The notes below the pieces were generated by a model. It made no database searches. It was not told the origin of the DNA and was given only the letters and a program-made list of their open reading frames with translations. 43,334 nucleotides of DNA from an uncultured Roseburia sp. (lineage in GTDB: Bacteria; Bacillota; Clostridia; Lachnospirales; Lachnospiraceae), in the NCBI GenBank assembly GCA_947088675.1, contig CAMUHN010000021.1, forward strand, positions 1-43,334, in the 5' to 3' direction. Below are positions 7,042 through 15,657 of the stretch, piece after piece (within the stretch, counting starts at the first letter, position 1; each line of letters opens with the position of its first letter). The translations under genes and the position numbers were made by a program.

Positions 7042-8988
7042 ATGCGTATGCTTAAGATTAATAATCGTTTTAAGAGAAAGATAGAATTGGGCGAAAGCGA
7101 TATCTACCGGAAATTCAGCGAACAATTTGATAACCTGTTCAATTCGGATGAAGTCGCAAAAAATAAAACAGAATTTGAAAATATGTATATTCCCGATTCG
7201 GAATTTGAAACACAGATCGACAATTTTCGCAATTCGCTGACACATATGGTAAAATTCTGCGTCGGTTATACCGGTATAGGGAAAACGACTTCCATTCGTC
7301 ATTGCTTTGGCCTTGGTATCAGAAATGAAACAATTTTAAACCCCGATAAAAAAGAGCTGGTATTTCCCACGTTTTTAGACGGCTATCAGATTGCCGATAT
7401 GGAAACATTTAATCTTCCGGCCCGCATCTCATCTGTATGCACAAAACTGGAAGAAGAATATCCGGATTTGCGCGAACTGATGAGCACAGATTCCGGTAAA
7501 ACAGAGTTTTATGATTTTCTAAGAAAACATTCATCCCATATACTTGAAACTGACGAACCCATTGACGAAATGGATTTATCTGTCCATGATCTCACCATAA
7601 AGCGCCTGAAAACTGCTTTTAAAGAAAACCCGTTTGAATTTCAGTCCAACCGCTTAAAATTTTTTATTACAAAGAAGAACACGGATATCAGACGTCTCAT
7701 TATCATTCTGGACGATATCGAGACGCTTCCGGAAGAGTATCAGAAACAGACCATCTGTAATTTCCTGCGGTTCCAGAAATGTATGCAGGACACTGACTTT
7801 TGGGACAATCAGGATTATTTTGTAAATCTTCTGATCTCCGTGCGTCCGCATACCTATCGAATCTTAAACTCCAGCCAGCGAATCTCGGCATTTTCATTCA
7901 GCAGAATTGCTATTATGAAAAAGAATATGCTCGATCTGGACCGTTTTTTTGAAGAAAGATTTCAATATTATACGACAAAAAGCTACCGTGAAATAGGAAA
8001 TATGACAACCTGGACAGACTGCTATCATGAGCTGATGAATATGAACAGAGTTTTTGCAGGGAAATACAAAGAAATGATTCAGGCGCTTTGTTTTTTTAAT
8101 ATTCGCGAGGCGTTGGCATCCTATTCCAAGGTTTTTGCAAACCGTTTCTGGGTGCAGAAAAACAGGTCAAAGGAAAGTATCTTTACCTTATCCTCGCCGG
8201 AATATACGTTTAACAATATCAATGTAATCCGGGCGCTCGCCTGCAACGAGGAAGAGGTATTCTGGGGCGACGGCGATACCGTAATTCCCAATTTATTTTA
8301 TTCGACCGAGAAAGCGGATTTCAGCGTCTACTGCCTGCTCGTCCTGGTCTATTTCGTCAAAAAGGGCGGCTTTGATTCCTACGGAATCAACGCGGAAACG
8401 CTTGGAACAGTAAAAAAAGAATGGGAAGAAATATTCGGAAATAATATTACAAAAAAATTTATCGTAGCGCTCAACTATCTGTTTGAAAAAAGAGTTCTAA
8501 GAAAATCCATCAAAGATATTGACGATATGAAAACGCTGGATAAACCGGAATCGCTGAGCGACAAAAGCAGGCTTTATATCTCGCCGCGCGGAAACGAGCT
8601 GTATGAAATGTTGAGCAGGGACAGCGTACTGCTGGAAATGCTGCGCGAAAGCGCATGGCGTGATTACGAACACAGAAAATACTCGGAGCTTGCCAGCTAT
8701 GAGCTTATGCTTGCATCAAAGCAGATTGAAATATTTAAGGATCTGTACGAATATATTGGTTATCTGTGCGAACAGGAAGAAAATATTCTTGCAACGGTGA
8801 GAACATTAGGACAATTAGATCACTACAGGAGGGTTTTTACAACGAAAGAAAACGAATCCGTTATGTCTGTTTTATTAACAGGCGTAAAAAATTCGCTTGA
8901 TTATTCCGGCATTATTCATCAGGAAAATATGAATGAACAGTTTTTACGGCTAAGAACAAGGATTTGGGGAATTACGGATAAGTTTTAA
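7042..8988 (+). CDS. P-loop NTPase B, paralogue of the preceding gene
   Basis: This 648-residue protein aligns with the preceding one along its whole length, roughly half identical by eye and far higher in blocks. In the block starting at residue 512 (YISPRGNELYEML...) 29 of 34 residues match. Walker A is GYTGIGKTT (75-83), Walker B LIIILDD (219-225) followed by IETLPEE, with a sensor-like LLISVRPHTYR, ALACNEEEVFWGD (398-410) and the same winged-helix-like C-terminus. AGGAGA (7029-7034) lies 7 bases before the ATG. Retention of two diverged full-length copies in one operon argues for a heteromeric complex, not simple redundancy. Not recognised as a named family; a defence or stress-response role is a hypothesis from cassette architecture only. 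Confidence 0.8.
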   Translation: MRMLKINNRFKRKIELGESDIYRKFSEQFDNLFNSDEVAKNKTEFENMYIPDSEFETQIDNFRNSLTHMVKFCVGYTGIGKTTSIRHCFGLGIRNETILNPDKKELVFPTFLDGYQIADMETFNLPARISSVCTKLEEEYPDLRELMSTDSGKTEFYDFLRKHSSHILETDEPIDEMDLSVHDLTIKRLKTAFKENPFEFQSNRLKFFITKKNTDIRRLIIILDDIETLPEEYQKQTICNFLRFQKCMQDTDFWDNQDYFVNLLISVRPHTYRILNSSQRISAFSFSRIAIMKKNMLDLDRFFEERFQYYTTKSYREIGNMTTWTDCYHELMNMNRVFAGKYKEMIQALCFFNIREALASYSKVFANRFWVQKNRSKESIFTLSSPEYTFNNINVIRALACNEEEVFWGDGDTVIPNLFYSTEKADFSVYCLLVLVYFVKKGGFDSYGINAETLGTVKKEWEEIFGNNITKKFIVALNYLFEKRVLRKSIKDIDDMKTLDKPESLSDKSRLYISPRGNELYEMLSRDSVLLEMLRESAWRDYEHRKYSELASYELMLASKQIEIFKDLYEYIGYLCEQEENILATVRTLGQLDHYRRVFTTKENESVMSVLLTGVKNSLDYSGIIHQENMNEQFLRLRTRIWGITDKF

Positions 8989-9061
8989 CGTGATTCCTGT
9001 AAAAGGGGAGTAAATCATCAAAGCTTCGCCGCGTTTGCAAAAAGTTTTTTACATAAAGTAC

Positions 9062-9109
9062 TTGAAAAAAACAAACATACGTGCTATTATAATGTCGAAC
9101 ATAAGTTTG
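9062..9109 (+). promoter_or_regulatory. Promoter with two LexA-like boxes (SOS control)
   Basis: TTGAAA (9062-9067), 17 bases, then TATTAT (9085-9090; an overlapping TATAAT is at 9088-9093). Two sequences match the Gram-positive LexA/DinR box CGAACRNRYGTTYC. CGAACATAAGTTTG (9096-9109) matches 12 of 14 positions just downstream of the -10. CAAACATACGTGCT (9072-9085) matches 11 of 14 between the -35 and -10. Their placement over the promoter core is ideal for repression, and the genes downstream are predicted DNA-repair proteins. Confidence 0.65.
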
Positions 9110-9142
9110 CATATAATACAACAGAAAGGCGAGACCGGATTT

Positions 9143-10486
9143 ATGATCCTTCAGCAAAATATGCCGCTCATAGAAAAATTAAACATTCTGTCTGATTCGG
9201 CAAAATATGACGTTGCATGCACATCGAGCGGCGTCAACCGCAGAGGAAACGGGCATGGCATTGGAAATTCGCTTGCGGCGGGACTTTGCCATGCGTTTGC
9301 GGCTGACGGGCGCTGTATTTCTCTGTTAAAAATTCTTTTTACAAATGAATGCATTTTTAACTGCGCATACTGCCGCAACAATTGCAATTCTGACATTCCC
9401 CGGGCATCTTTTACACCGGAAGAGATCTGTACGCTCACCATTGAGTTCTACCGAAGGAACTATATCGAGGGACTGTTTTTAAGTTCCGGTATTATGATCA
9501 GCCCAGATTACACCATGGATTTAATCTATCAGACGCTCTATAAACTGCGCAATGAATATGATTTTAACGGCTATATCCATGTCAAGGCGATTCCGGGCGC
9601 CGACCCTGCGCTGATTGAACGCGCCGGTTTTCTGGCAGACCGTATGAGCATTAATCTTGAGCTTCCGACCTCCGAGAGTTTAAAAAAACTGGCCCCGTAC
9701 AAATCACGCCGGACGATCTTAAAACCGATGCGCCAGATCCAGACAGGCATTACGGAAAATAAAAACGAAGTCGCCGTTTATCGAAACGCGCCAAAGTTTG
9801 TTCCGGCCGGGCAGAGTACACAGCTGATTATTGGCGCTACGCCGGAAAATGATTACCAGATTATGAGTGTAACCGAAGCGCTTTATCAGAAATTTCATCT
9901 GAAACGTGTTTTTTATTCCGCATTTGTCAATGTCAACCACAACACAAATCTGCCAATGCCGGCAGGCGGACCGCCGCTGCTTCGGGAGCACCGTCTCTAT
10001 CAGGCGGACTGGCTGCTTCGCTATTACGGATTTCGCGCGGATGAACTTTTATCGGAGCAGCGGCCTGATTTTAACATATATCTGGACCCAAAATGCGACT
10101 GGGCGCTGCGTCATCTGGACTTTTTTCCGGTTGAAATCAACCGCGCCCCCTATAAAACGCTGCTGCGCGTTCCGGGTATCGGCTATAAGTCGGCGGAGCG
10201 CATTGTAAAGGCGCGAAAGACGTCTAAATTAACCTATGACGACCTGAAAAGAATTGGCGTTGTATTAAAGCGGGCGCTTTATTTTATTACATGCTCCGGC
10301 AAAATGATGTACAACACAAAAATGGACGAGAACTATATCTGTTCCAATCTTCTTTCCGACAAAACGCAGATTCCGCGTGAGATCAGAGAGGGAAGTTATC
10401 AGCAGATCTCCCTGTTCGATCAGACGACGCTTGGCAGTCTCGCACTGGACCAGCAGACGATGATACGGGCGGAAGCGCCTGTTTAA
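9143..10486 (+). CDS. Putative DNA modification/repair radical SAM protein (TIGR03916 type)
   Basis: This 447-residue protein carries the radical SAM cysteine triad in CIFNCAYC (C70, C74, C77), preceded by the family's N-terminal region KYDVACTSSGVNRRG. Near residues 333-365 is a helix-hairpin-helix-like segment, LLRVPGIGYKSAERIV, typical of non-specific DNA binding. This is the architecture of the 'radical SAM linked to UDG' family, related in fold to spore photoproduct lyase-like enzymes and predicted to act on DNA lesions; its substrate is not known. The start at 9143 places the promoter and LexA-like boxes outside the gene; an in-frame extension to 9035 would cover them. It is followed by its usual partner gene. 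Confidence 0.88.
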   Translation: MILQQNMPLIEKLNILSDSAKYDVACTSSGVNRRGNGHGIGNSLAAGLCHAFAADGRCISLLKILFTNECIFNCAYCRNNCNSDIPRASFTPEEICTLTIEFYRRNYIEGLFLSSGIMISPDYTMDLIYQTLYKLRNEYDFNGYIHVKAIPGADPALIERAGFLADRMSINLELPTSESLKKLAPYKSRRTILKPMRQIQTGITENKNEVAVYRNAPKFVPAGQSTQLIIGATPENDYQIMSVTEALYQKFHLKRVFYSAFVNVNHNTNLPMPAGGPPLLREHRLYQADWLLRYYGFRADELLSEQRPDFNIYLDPKCDWALRHLDFFPVEINRAPYKTLLRVPGIGYKSAERIVKARKTSKLTYDDLKRIGVVLKRALYFITCSGKMMYNTKMDENYICSNLLSDKTQIPREIREGSYQQISLFDQTTLGSLALDQQTMIRAEAPV

Positions 10487-10546
10487 AAGATCTGCGGTAA
10501 AATCTTACTGTTAAAGAGCGCATTGTTGCGCAGAAAAGGGGTTTTT

Positions 10547-11335
10547 ATGTATATTTTTATCTGTGAAAACAGCCTGGAGGGTATTTTAACAGGCGTTTAC
10601 GATGCCTGTGCGAGCAGACTCGGACACCGAAATATACGGCTGATGACAGGGGAGCCGGCAGAATATGAATTATTTTCAGAGTACAGAACAGTGGAACCGT
10701 CTTTTGAAAAGAGCCGGAAAGTAGCAGATACCATCCTGACACGCCTTGACCGCAACTTTTATGAGACAATCTACCAGGCCGCCATGTCTGCAGAGCTGCA
10801 CAACGAAAAGAAAATGGACAAGGCGGATGCAATCTATGAGACCATTCTGCTTGCGCTATCCTGCGAAAGTGGACAGAAAGTGCTTCTCTCACTCGGAGAA
10901 CCCTGTGTTTACCGTATTTTTGAACTGTGCCGCAATACGAACCGGGAGGCATGTCATCATCTGGAATTTCTGCGTTTCCGCGAATTGAAAGGCGGCGTGC
11001 TGTTTGCAGTGATTCATCCCCAAAATTATATCCTCCCGTATGTGGCAGAGCATTTTACAGACAGACTGCCGCAGGAAAACTTTATGATATATGACGCCAC
11101 GCATAAGCTTGCCGCTGTACACAGGGCTGCGGGACATTTTATGCTGACTGACGCCAGCGATTTAGATCTCGAAAAGACAAAAAAATATTCCTCCAAAGAG
11201 GAGGAATACGCGAAACTCTGGATCTCTTTTTTTGATCACATTGCAGTCGAAGCGCGTATCAACCCGTCCCTTCAAATGCAGCTGATGCCGAAACGTTACT
11301 GGGGCGATACGCCGGAACTTTCCCGTTTTGTGTGA
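10547..11335 (+). CDS. TIGR03915/DUF4130 family DNA-metabolism protein
   Basis: This 262-residue protein begins MYIFICENSLEGILTGVYDA, the hallmark start of the family that is co-encoded with the preceding radical SAM protein. It also contains the family-typical C-terminal motif YAKLWISFFDHIAVEARINPSLQMQ..PKRYW. In many genomes this protein carries a C-terminal uracil-DNA-glycosylase domain; here it ends right after the PKRYW region, so that domain is absent. The start at 10547 is chosen because AAAAGGGG (10534-10541) lies 5 bases upstream; an in-frame TTG at 10523 would precede the ribosome site. Its last 40 bases overlap the convergent tatD gene, and a terminator for that opposing operon lies inside this frame. 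Confidence 0.85.
   Translation: MYIFICENSLEGILTGVYDACASRLGHRNIRLMTGEPAEYELFSEYRTVEPSFEKSRKVADTILTRLDRNFYETIYQAAMSAELHNEKKMDKADAIYETILLALSCESGQKVLLSLGEPCVYRIFELCRNTNREACHHLEFLRFRELKGGVLFAVIHPQNYILPYVAEHFTDRLPQENFMIYDATHKLAAVHRAAGHFMLTDASDLDLEKTKKYSSKEEEYAKLWISFFDHIAVEARINPSLQMQLMPKRYWGDTPELSRFV
11179..11208 (-). terminator. Intrinsic terminator of metG-tatD, inside the opposing DUF4130 gene
   Basis: Read on the minus strand, a perfect 9-bp stem TATTCCTCC/GGAGGAATA (11208-11200 with 11194-11186) with a 5-base loop is followed at once by TTTTTTT (complement of 11179-11185). It lies about 90 bases past the tatD stop and within codons of the convergent gene (around KKYSSKEEEYAKL). Confidence 0.75.
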
Positions 11336-12096
11336 AAGAACAGGCGCATCGCATTGTCCCAGGTGATACGTTCCACTTCCTCTCTGGAAATGCCTTTCTG
11401 TGCGGCGATTTGTTCGGCAATAAACGGAATGAGCGTAGAATTGTTCCGCAATCCGCGGTGCGGCTCCGGCGCCATATAAGGGCAGTCCGTCTCCAACAGA
11501 ATCCGGTCGGAGGGGATACGGGAAACGGTTTCTTTCAGTTTTTTTGCGTTTCGAAACGTAACAACCCCGCCCACACCGATATAAAATCCCATCTCGATCA
11601 ATTCTTCCGCCAGTTCCGGAGAATAGGAATAACAGTGGATCACGCCTGTGATTTTGCCGGCGGTTTCTTTTAAAATACGTAACGTATCGGCAGCGGCGTC
11701 TCTGGAATGGATGATAACAGGCAGTCCGCTTAAAACGGCAAGCTCCAGCTGGCGGCGAAACCAATGCTGCTGCAGCCTGCGCACTGCGCTCTCTTTTTCC
11801 CAGTAGTAGTCCAGGCCGATTTCTCCGACGGCAACTACTTTACTGCCGTTTGTCTGCCTTTTGAGCCAGTCAAACGATTCTTCGCTGAGACAGGCGGTTT
11901 CGCTGGGGTGCACGCCGACCGCAGCATAGACGAAATCATATGTTTCAGCCAGTTTCAGCGATGCCCTGGAAGACGCGACAGATGCGCCGACATTGATGAT
12001 GCGCCCGATGCCGTGCTGCGGCATCGCGGACAGAAGAATGTCTCTGTCATCGTCAAAGCGCGCGTCATCGTAATGGGCATGTGTTTCAAATATCAT
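11296..12096 (-). CDS. tatD: TatD family metal-dependent hydrolase
   Basis: This 266-residue protein has an amidohydrolase-fold TIM barrel with the full set of metal ligands: HAHYDDARF at the N-terminus, the glutamate in VGEIGLDYYW, histidines in PVIIHSRDA and GVIHCYS, and the aspartate in ETDCPYMAP. TatD proteins are Mg-dependent 3'-5' deoxyribonucleases implicated in DNA repair and turnover; some act as D-aminoacyl-tRNA or generic nucleases, and the precise substrate here is unknown. It starts 12 bases after metG in the same direction, an arrangement found widely in Firmicutes, and a GAGGAG site precedes the ATG. Its 3' end overlaps the convergent DUF4130 gene by 40 bases. Confidence 0.92.
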   Translation of the reverse strand: MIFETHAHYDDARFDDDRDILLSAMPQHGIGRIINVGASVASSRASLKLAETYDFVYAAVGVHPSETACLSEESFDWLKRQTNGSKVVAVGEIGLDYYWEKESAVRRLQQHWFRRQLELAVLSGLPVIIHSRDAAADTLRILKETAGKITGVIHCYSYSPELAEELIEMGFYIGVGGVVTFRNAKKLKETVSRIPSDRILLETDCPYMAPEPHRGLRNNSTLIPFIAEQIAAQKGISREEVERITWDNAMRLFFHTKRESSGVSPQ

Positions 12097-12108
12097 TTTC
12101 TAAACTCC

Positions 12109-14118
12109 TCAGCAAATTTCAGCGCCGGACGGCATTTCCCTTTCGGGCGTCAACAATGCGAGATTGCCGTCTGCATCTTCTGCACACAAAAGCATCCCTT
12201 CGGATAAGACACCTGCGAGTTTTGCCGGTTTTAAATTGACCAGAACCATAACTTTTTTACCGACCATCTCTTCCGGTGTATAGTATTTGCGTATGCCGGA
12301 TACAATCTGCTTTGTCTCTCTTCCGATTTTAACCTGGGAGCAGAGCAGTTTCTTTGATTTTTCAACTGCCTTGCATTCGATGATTTCACCGACCTGAAAC
12401 TGCATCTTCATAAAATCGTCATAGGAAATCTCCTCTTTCGGTTCAATGTCAATGCATTGATCCGCAGATGATTCTGCTGTCTGTTCTGTTGTGTCAGAGA
12501 TTCCCTCCCGGGTTTCGTACTCTTTTTTCTGGGCTTCCCGGATAGCTTCTACTTTTTGCATTACCTCTGTTACGTCCTGCCGTGCAAATAAGATTTCCGG
12601 CTTGTCCACAACCTTTGTGCCGCTCTCGTACAGTCCAAACAGGTTTAACTGTTCAAAGCTGCGCAGATCGGTGCTTAGCTGCGCGACAATTTTTTCTGAC
12701 GTTTCGGGAAGAAAACTGTAAAGCAGCGAAGCGCCGATTGTAATGGACTCGACCAGGTTATAAAGTACCTCGCTCAGACGATCTTTTTTTGACTCGTCTT
12801 TTGCAAGGATCCATGGCGTGGTTTCATCAATATATTTATTGCACCGCTTAAACAGAGCAAATACTTCAGAGATGGCATCTGCCACCCGAAGCGCTTCCAT
12901 TTTCCCGGCAACGCGGTCTCTTGCAGCGGTGGCGACTGCTTTTAAATCGGCGTCGTACTCCTCCCCCTCTATAGTCGCTCCCGTTTTGGAGACGATTCCT
13001 TCAAAATATTTATTGCTCATTGAAACCGTGCGGTTTACCAGATTCCCAAGTACATTGGCGAGATCAGAATTAAATCGTTCCACCACAAGCTCCCATGTGA
13101 TAATCCCGTCGTTTTCAAACGGCATCTCGTGCAGTACAAAATAGCGCGTGGCATCCACGCCGAACAGGTCGGCCATATCGTCGGCATAGATGACATTGCC
13201 TTTTGATTTGCTCATCTTATCCCCGCCCTGTAACAGCCAGGGGTGTCCGAAGACCTGTTTCGGAAGCGGCAAATCAAGCGCCATCAGGAAAATGGGCCAG
13301 TAGATGGTATGAAATCGAATAATGTCTTTTCCGATTAAGTGCAGGTCGGCAGGCCAGTTCTTTTTAAATAATTCGGAGGAATCGCCGTCTGCATTGTATC
13401 CGATTTTTGTGATATAGTTTGTCAGCGCGTCCAGCCATACATAGACCACATGCTTCGGATCAAACTCGACAGGGACGCCCCACGAAAACGAAGTTCTTGA
13501 AACGCAAAGATCCTGCAGGCCCGGCAGCAGAAAATTATTCATCATCTCGTTCTTTCGCGAGACGGGCTGAATAAATTCCGGGTGCGTATTGATGTGTTCC
13601 ATCAGCCTGTCTGCGTATTTGCTCATTTTAAAGAAGTAAGCTTCTTCCTTTGCCGCCTTTACTTCCCGCCCGCAGTCAGGGCACTTCCCGTCTACAAGCT
13701 GTGAACTGGTCCAGAACGATTCACATGGAGTGCAGTAAAGCCCCTCATAGGAGCCTTTATAGATATCGCCTTTGTCGAATAGCTTTTTAAAGATTTTAGA
13801 AACCTGTTTTTCGTGGTCGGCGTCCGTTGTACGCACGAAACTGCTGTAGGAAGTATTCATTCGATCCCAGATCCGCTTTACTTCTCCCGCCACATCATCG
13901 ACATATTCTTTTGGCGTGATACCGGCTTTTTCCGCTTTTTCCTGGATTTTTTCTCCGTGCTCGTCCGTGCCGGTCTGGAAGTATACGTCGTAGCCTTCTA
14001 ATCTTTTGTAGCGTGCAATTGCGTCGGCAAGTACGATTTCATAAGTATTTCCGATATGTGGTTTTCCGGAAGTATATGTGATCGCAGTTGTAATATAAAA
14101 TTTACCTTTATCACTCAT
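12109..14118 (-). CDS. metG: Methionyl-tRNA synthetase
   Basis: This 669-residue class I synthetase charges tRNA-Met. The HIGH motif reads HIGN (residues 21-24), the zinc-binding knuckle has CTPC and CPDC around 125-150, and the KMSKS loop reads KMSKSKGN near residue 300. An anticodon-binding helical domain follows, and a C-terminal tRNA-binding OB-fold domain (from about residue 565, FQVGEIIECKAVEKSKKLL) typical of the dimeric bacterial enzyme. The start at 14118 is chosen because GGAGGT lies just upstream of it; an ATG at 14136 would precede that site. No T-box or SAM riboswitch fits in the short upstream region. Confidence 0.97.
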   Translation of the reverse strand: MSDKGKFYITTAITYTSGKPHIGNTYEIVLADAIARYKRLEGYDVYFQTGTDEHGEKIQEKAEKAGITPKEYVDDVAGEVKRIWDRMNTSYSSFVRTTDADHEKQVSKIFKKLFDKGDIYKGSYEGLYCTPCESFWTSSQLVDGKCPDCGREVKAAKEEAYFFKMSKYADRLMEHINTHPEFIQPVSRKNEMMNNFLLPGLQDLCVSRTSFSWGVPVEFDPKHVVYVWLDALTNYITKIGYNADGDSSELFKKNWPADLHLIGKDIIRFHTIYWPIFLMALDLPLPKQVFGHPWLLQGGDKMSKSKGNVIYADDMADLFGVDATRYFVLHEMPFENDGIITWELVVERFNSDLANVLGNLVNRTVSMSNKYFEGIVSKTGATIEGEEYDADLKAVATAARDRVAGKMEALRVADAISEVFALFKRCNKYIDETTPWILAKDESKKDRLSEVLYNLVESITIGASLLYSFLPETSEKIVAQLSTDLRSFEQLNLFGLYESGTKVVDKPEILFARQDVTEVMQKVEAIREAQKKEYETREGISDTTEQTAESSADQCIDIEPKEEISYDDFMKMQFQVGEIIECKAVEKSKKLLCSQVKIGRETKQIVSGIRKYYTPEEMVGKKVMVLVNLKPAKLAGVLSEGMLLCAEDADGNLALLTPEREMPSGAEIC

Positions 14119-14168
14119 AAGAGACCTCCAATTCATATCATTTTTCTATCCGATCATGATTGTTTTTT

Positions 14169-14197
14169 AGGTTAGCATGAATAAACAAAGAAGTCAA
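14169..14197 (-). promoter_or_regulatory. Probable metG promoter
   Basis: On the minus strand, TTGACT (14197-14192) and TAACCT (14174-14169) are separated by 17 bases, about 50 bases upstream of the metG start. Confidence 0.5.
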
Positions 14198-14211
14198 GTG
14201 CCGTCGTCTGT

Positions 14212-15657
14212 CTAAACCGATAAAAACAGGAAACAAACATTGACTGTACACAGCAGTGCAAAAAAGGCTGCTGTCAGTTTGACACAGACCGGATTTACAC
14301 GGCCAGGTATCAGGGAAGACGTTTTCTCAATGCCTGTTACAGCGCTAAGGATCAGTACCGTATAAAGCGCCGCGTAAACGCGTTCGCCGGAAACATAGAT
14401 CGTCGCCATAAATCCCAGTACTGCGCCTGCCCCAAAGCCGCAGCCGAACATGACCAGCAGAAAGAAAAACAGCTGCCTGTCGGAGCCGAAAATCTGATAC
14501 AGTGCGTAAATAACGGCGATAACAGCGATGAAAAGATAGAACATCGGGAGCCAGACAGAAAGTTCGTGCCAGTTCCATTCCAATATCTGGCCGGGTTTTG
14601 GAAACAGGCCGCAGAGCGTTGGATATGCCGTAACGATTGTCGTATGTCCGAATAAAATCAGGCCCGGAAGCGCTGCAAATATTGTTTTATGTACGCTGCC
14701 TGTACGGATAAAAACGAGCAGAACAAGAAGCAGGGAAAACGCGAAAAACACAATATCTGCATTGGCCAGAAATACGCGTTCCAGACTTAACAGTCCAAGA
14801 TATAGTTTATCCCCAAAACCAAAAGTACGATATACCGGCAGGTCGGCCAGACTGACTGCATTTCTGGCGGCGTTGCCGGGGCACAAAAAGATTACAAAAA
14901 GAGAGAACAGGCAGATCGCGCACAATATAAAGAAGAGCAGCAGGTTTTTGCGCCCGGTGTGCGGAATGTTCTTTTTCGTTTCCATAATCAGCCGAACTGC
15001 CAGAAGAAAAAGCAGTACGGCAAGTATCACGGCGTACTGTTCATGGCTGCCGGCAATAAAACAGACCGGAATACTAAAAAGAGACATCCAGACTGGGATT
15101 TTTTCTTTTAACAGTATCTTTTTTAATACGACAGCGATAAAAAGGGTACTCCATAACGGCCAGAAATGGGTTTCTGTGGTGGTGATCCAGCCGGCTGTTC
15201 CCATATCGTGAAATGGGAACAGGAGCATTCCGGCTGCAGCGCACCAATGGATCAGCCGGCTTTTGCGGACAGCTTCGGGATCCGAAGCCGAATCTTTTTC
15301 TCCCAATATCCTGTTTTTGGAAGAATCCGCAAGACTTGCAAACAGACAGGGCATTGCCGCAAAAATCAGACAGTCCAAAATACGCCAAAGCCATGGAGCG
15401 CGCGCAAGCATAACGAGGATTCCCTCTAACACGATACGTGAAGTCCAGTATGTATAGCGGTTTGCCAGATATTCGACAAAACCTGTGCCGTTTAGCGCAT
15501 CGGCAAAAAACGGGTCGTCTCCTCCCATTGGATGCATCCGGATATGATAAACGACAGAGATCAGCAGCACGACGAAAAAAGGCAGATACAATAAAATATC
15601 TGCCTTTGCCGACCGTTTCTTTTCGTTGTTGCGTCTGCACAAAAAAAACGGTTTCAT
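14212..15657 (-). CDS. Polytopic membrane protein, DUF6056-like
   Basis: This 481-residue protein has about ten to twelve hydrophobic helices, beginning with ADILLYLPFFVVLLISVVYH. The first extracytoplasmic loop contains an acidic motif (HPMGGDDPFF), followed by YWTSRIVLEG. This topology with an early acidic loop resembles GT-C-type membrane glycosyltransferases and the uncharacterised DUF6056 family; I favour the latter from the overall pattern. Substrate and activity are unknown. The start codon directly abuts the stop of the zinc-ribbon gene upstream (TAAATG), so the two are translationally coupled. The basic N-terminus (RRNNEKKRSAK) suits a cytoplasmic N-terminal end. Confidence 0.65.
   Translation of the reverse strand: MKPFFLCRRNNEKKRSAKADILLYLPFFVVLLISVVYHIRMHPMGGDDPFFADALNGTGFVEYLANRYTYWTSRIVLEGILVMLARAPWLWRILDCLIFAAMPCLFASLADSSKNRILGEKDSASDPEAVRKSRLIHWCAAAGMLLFPFHDMGTAGWITTTETHFWPLWSTLFIAVVLKKILLKEKIPVWMSLFSIPVCFIAGSHEQYAVILAVLLFLLAVRLIMETKKNIPHTGRKNLLLFFILCAICLFSLFVIFLCPGNAARNAVSLADLPVYRTFGFGDKLYLGLLSLERVFLANADIVFFAFSLLLVLLVFIRTGSVHKTIFAALPGLILFGHTTIVTAYPTLCGLFPKPGQILEWNWHELSVWLPMFYLFIAVIAVIYALYQIFGSDRQLFFFLLVMFGCGFGAGAVLGFMATIYVSGERVYAALYTVLILSAVTGIEKTSSLIPGRVNPVCVKLTAAFFALLCTVNVCFLFLSV

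Noticed and set aside
14119-14211. T-box or SAM riboswitch for metG
   Set aside because: Only about 93 bases separate metG from the next gene and they hold a plain promoter; no specifier stem or T-box sequence is visible.
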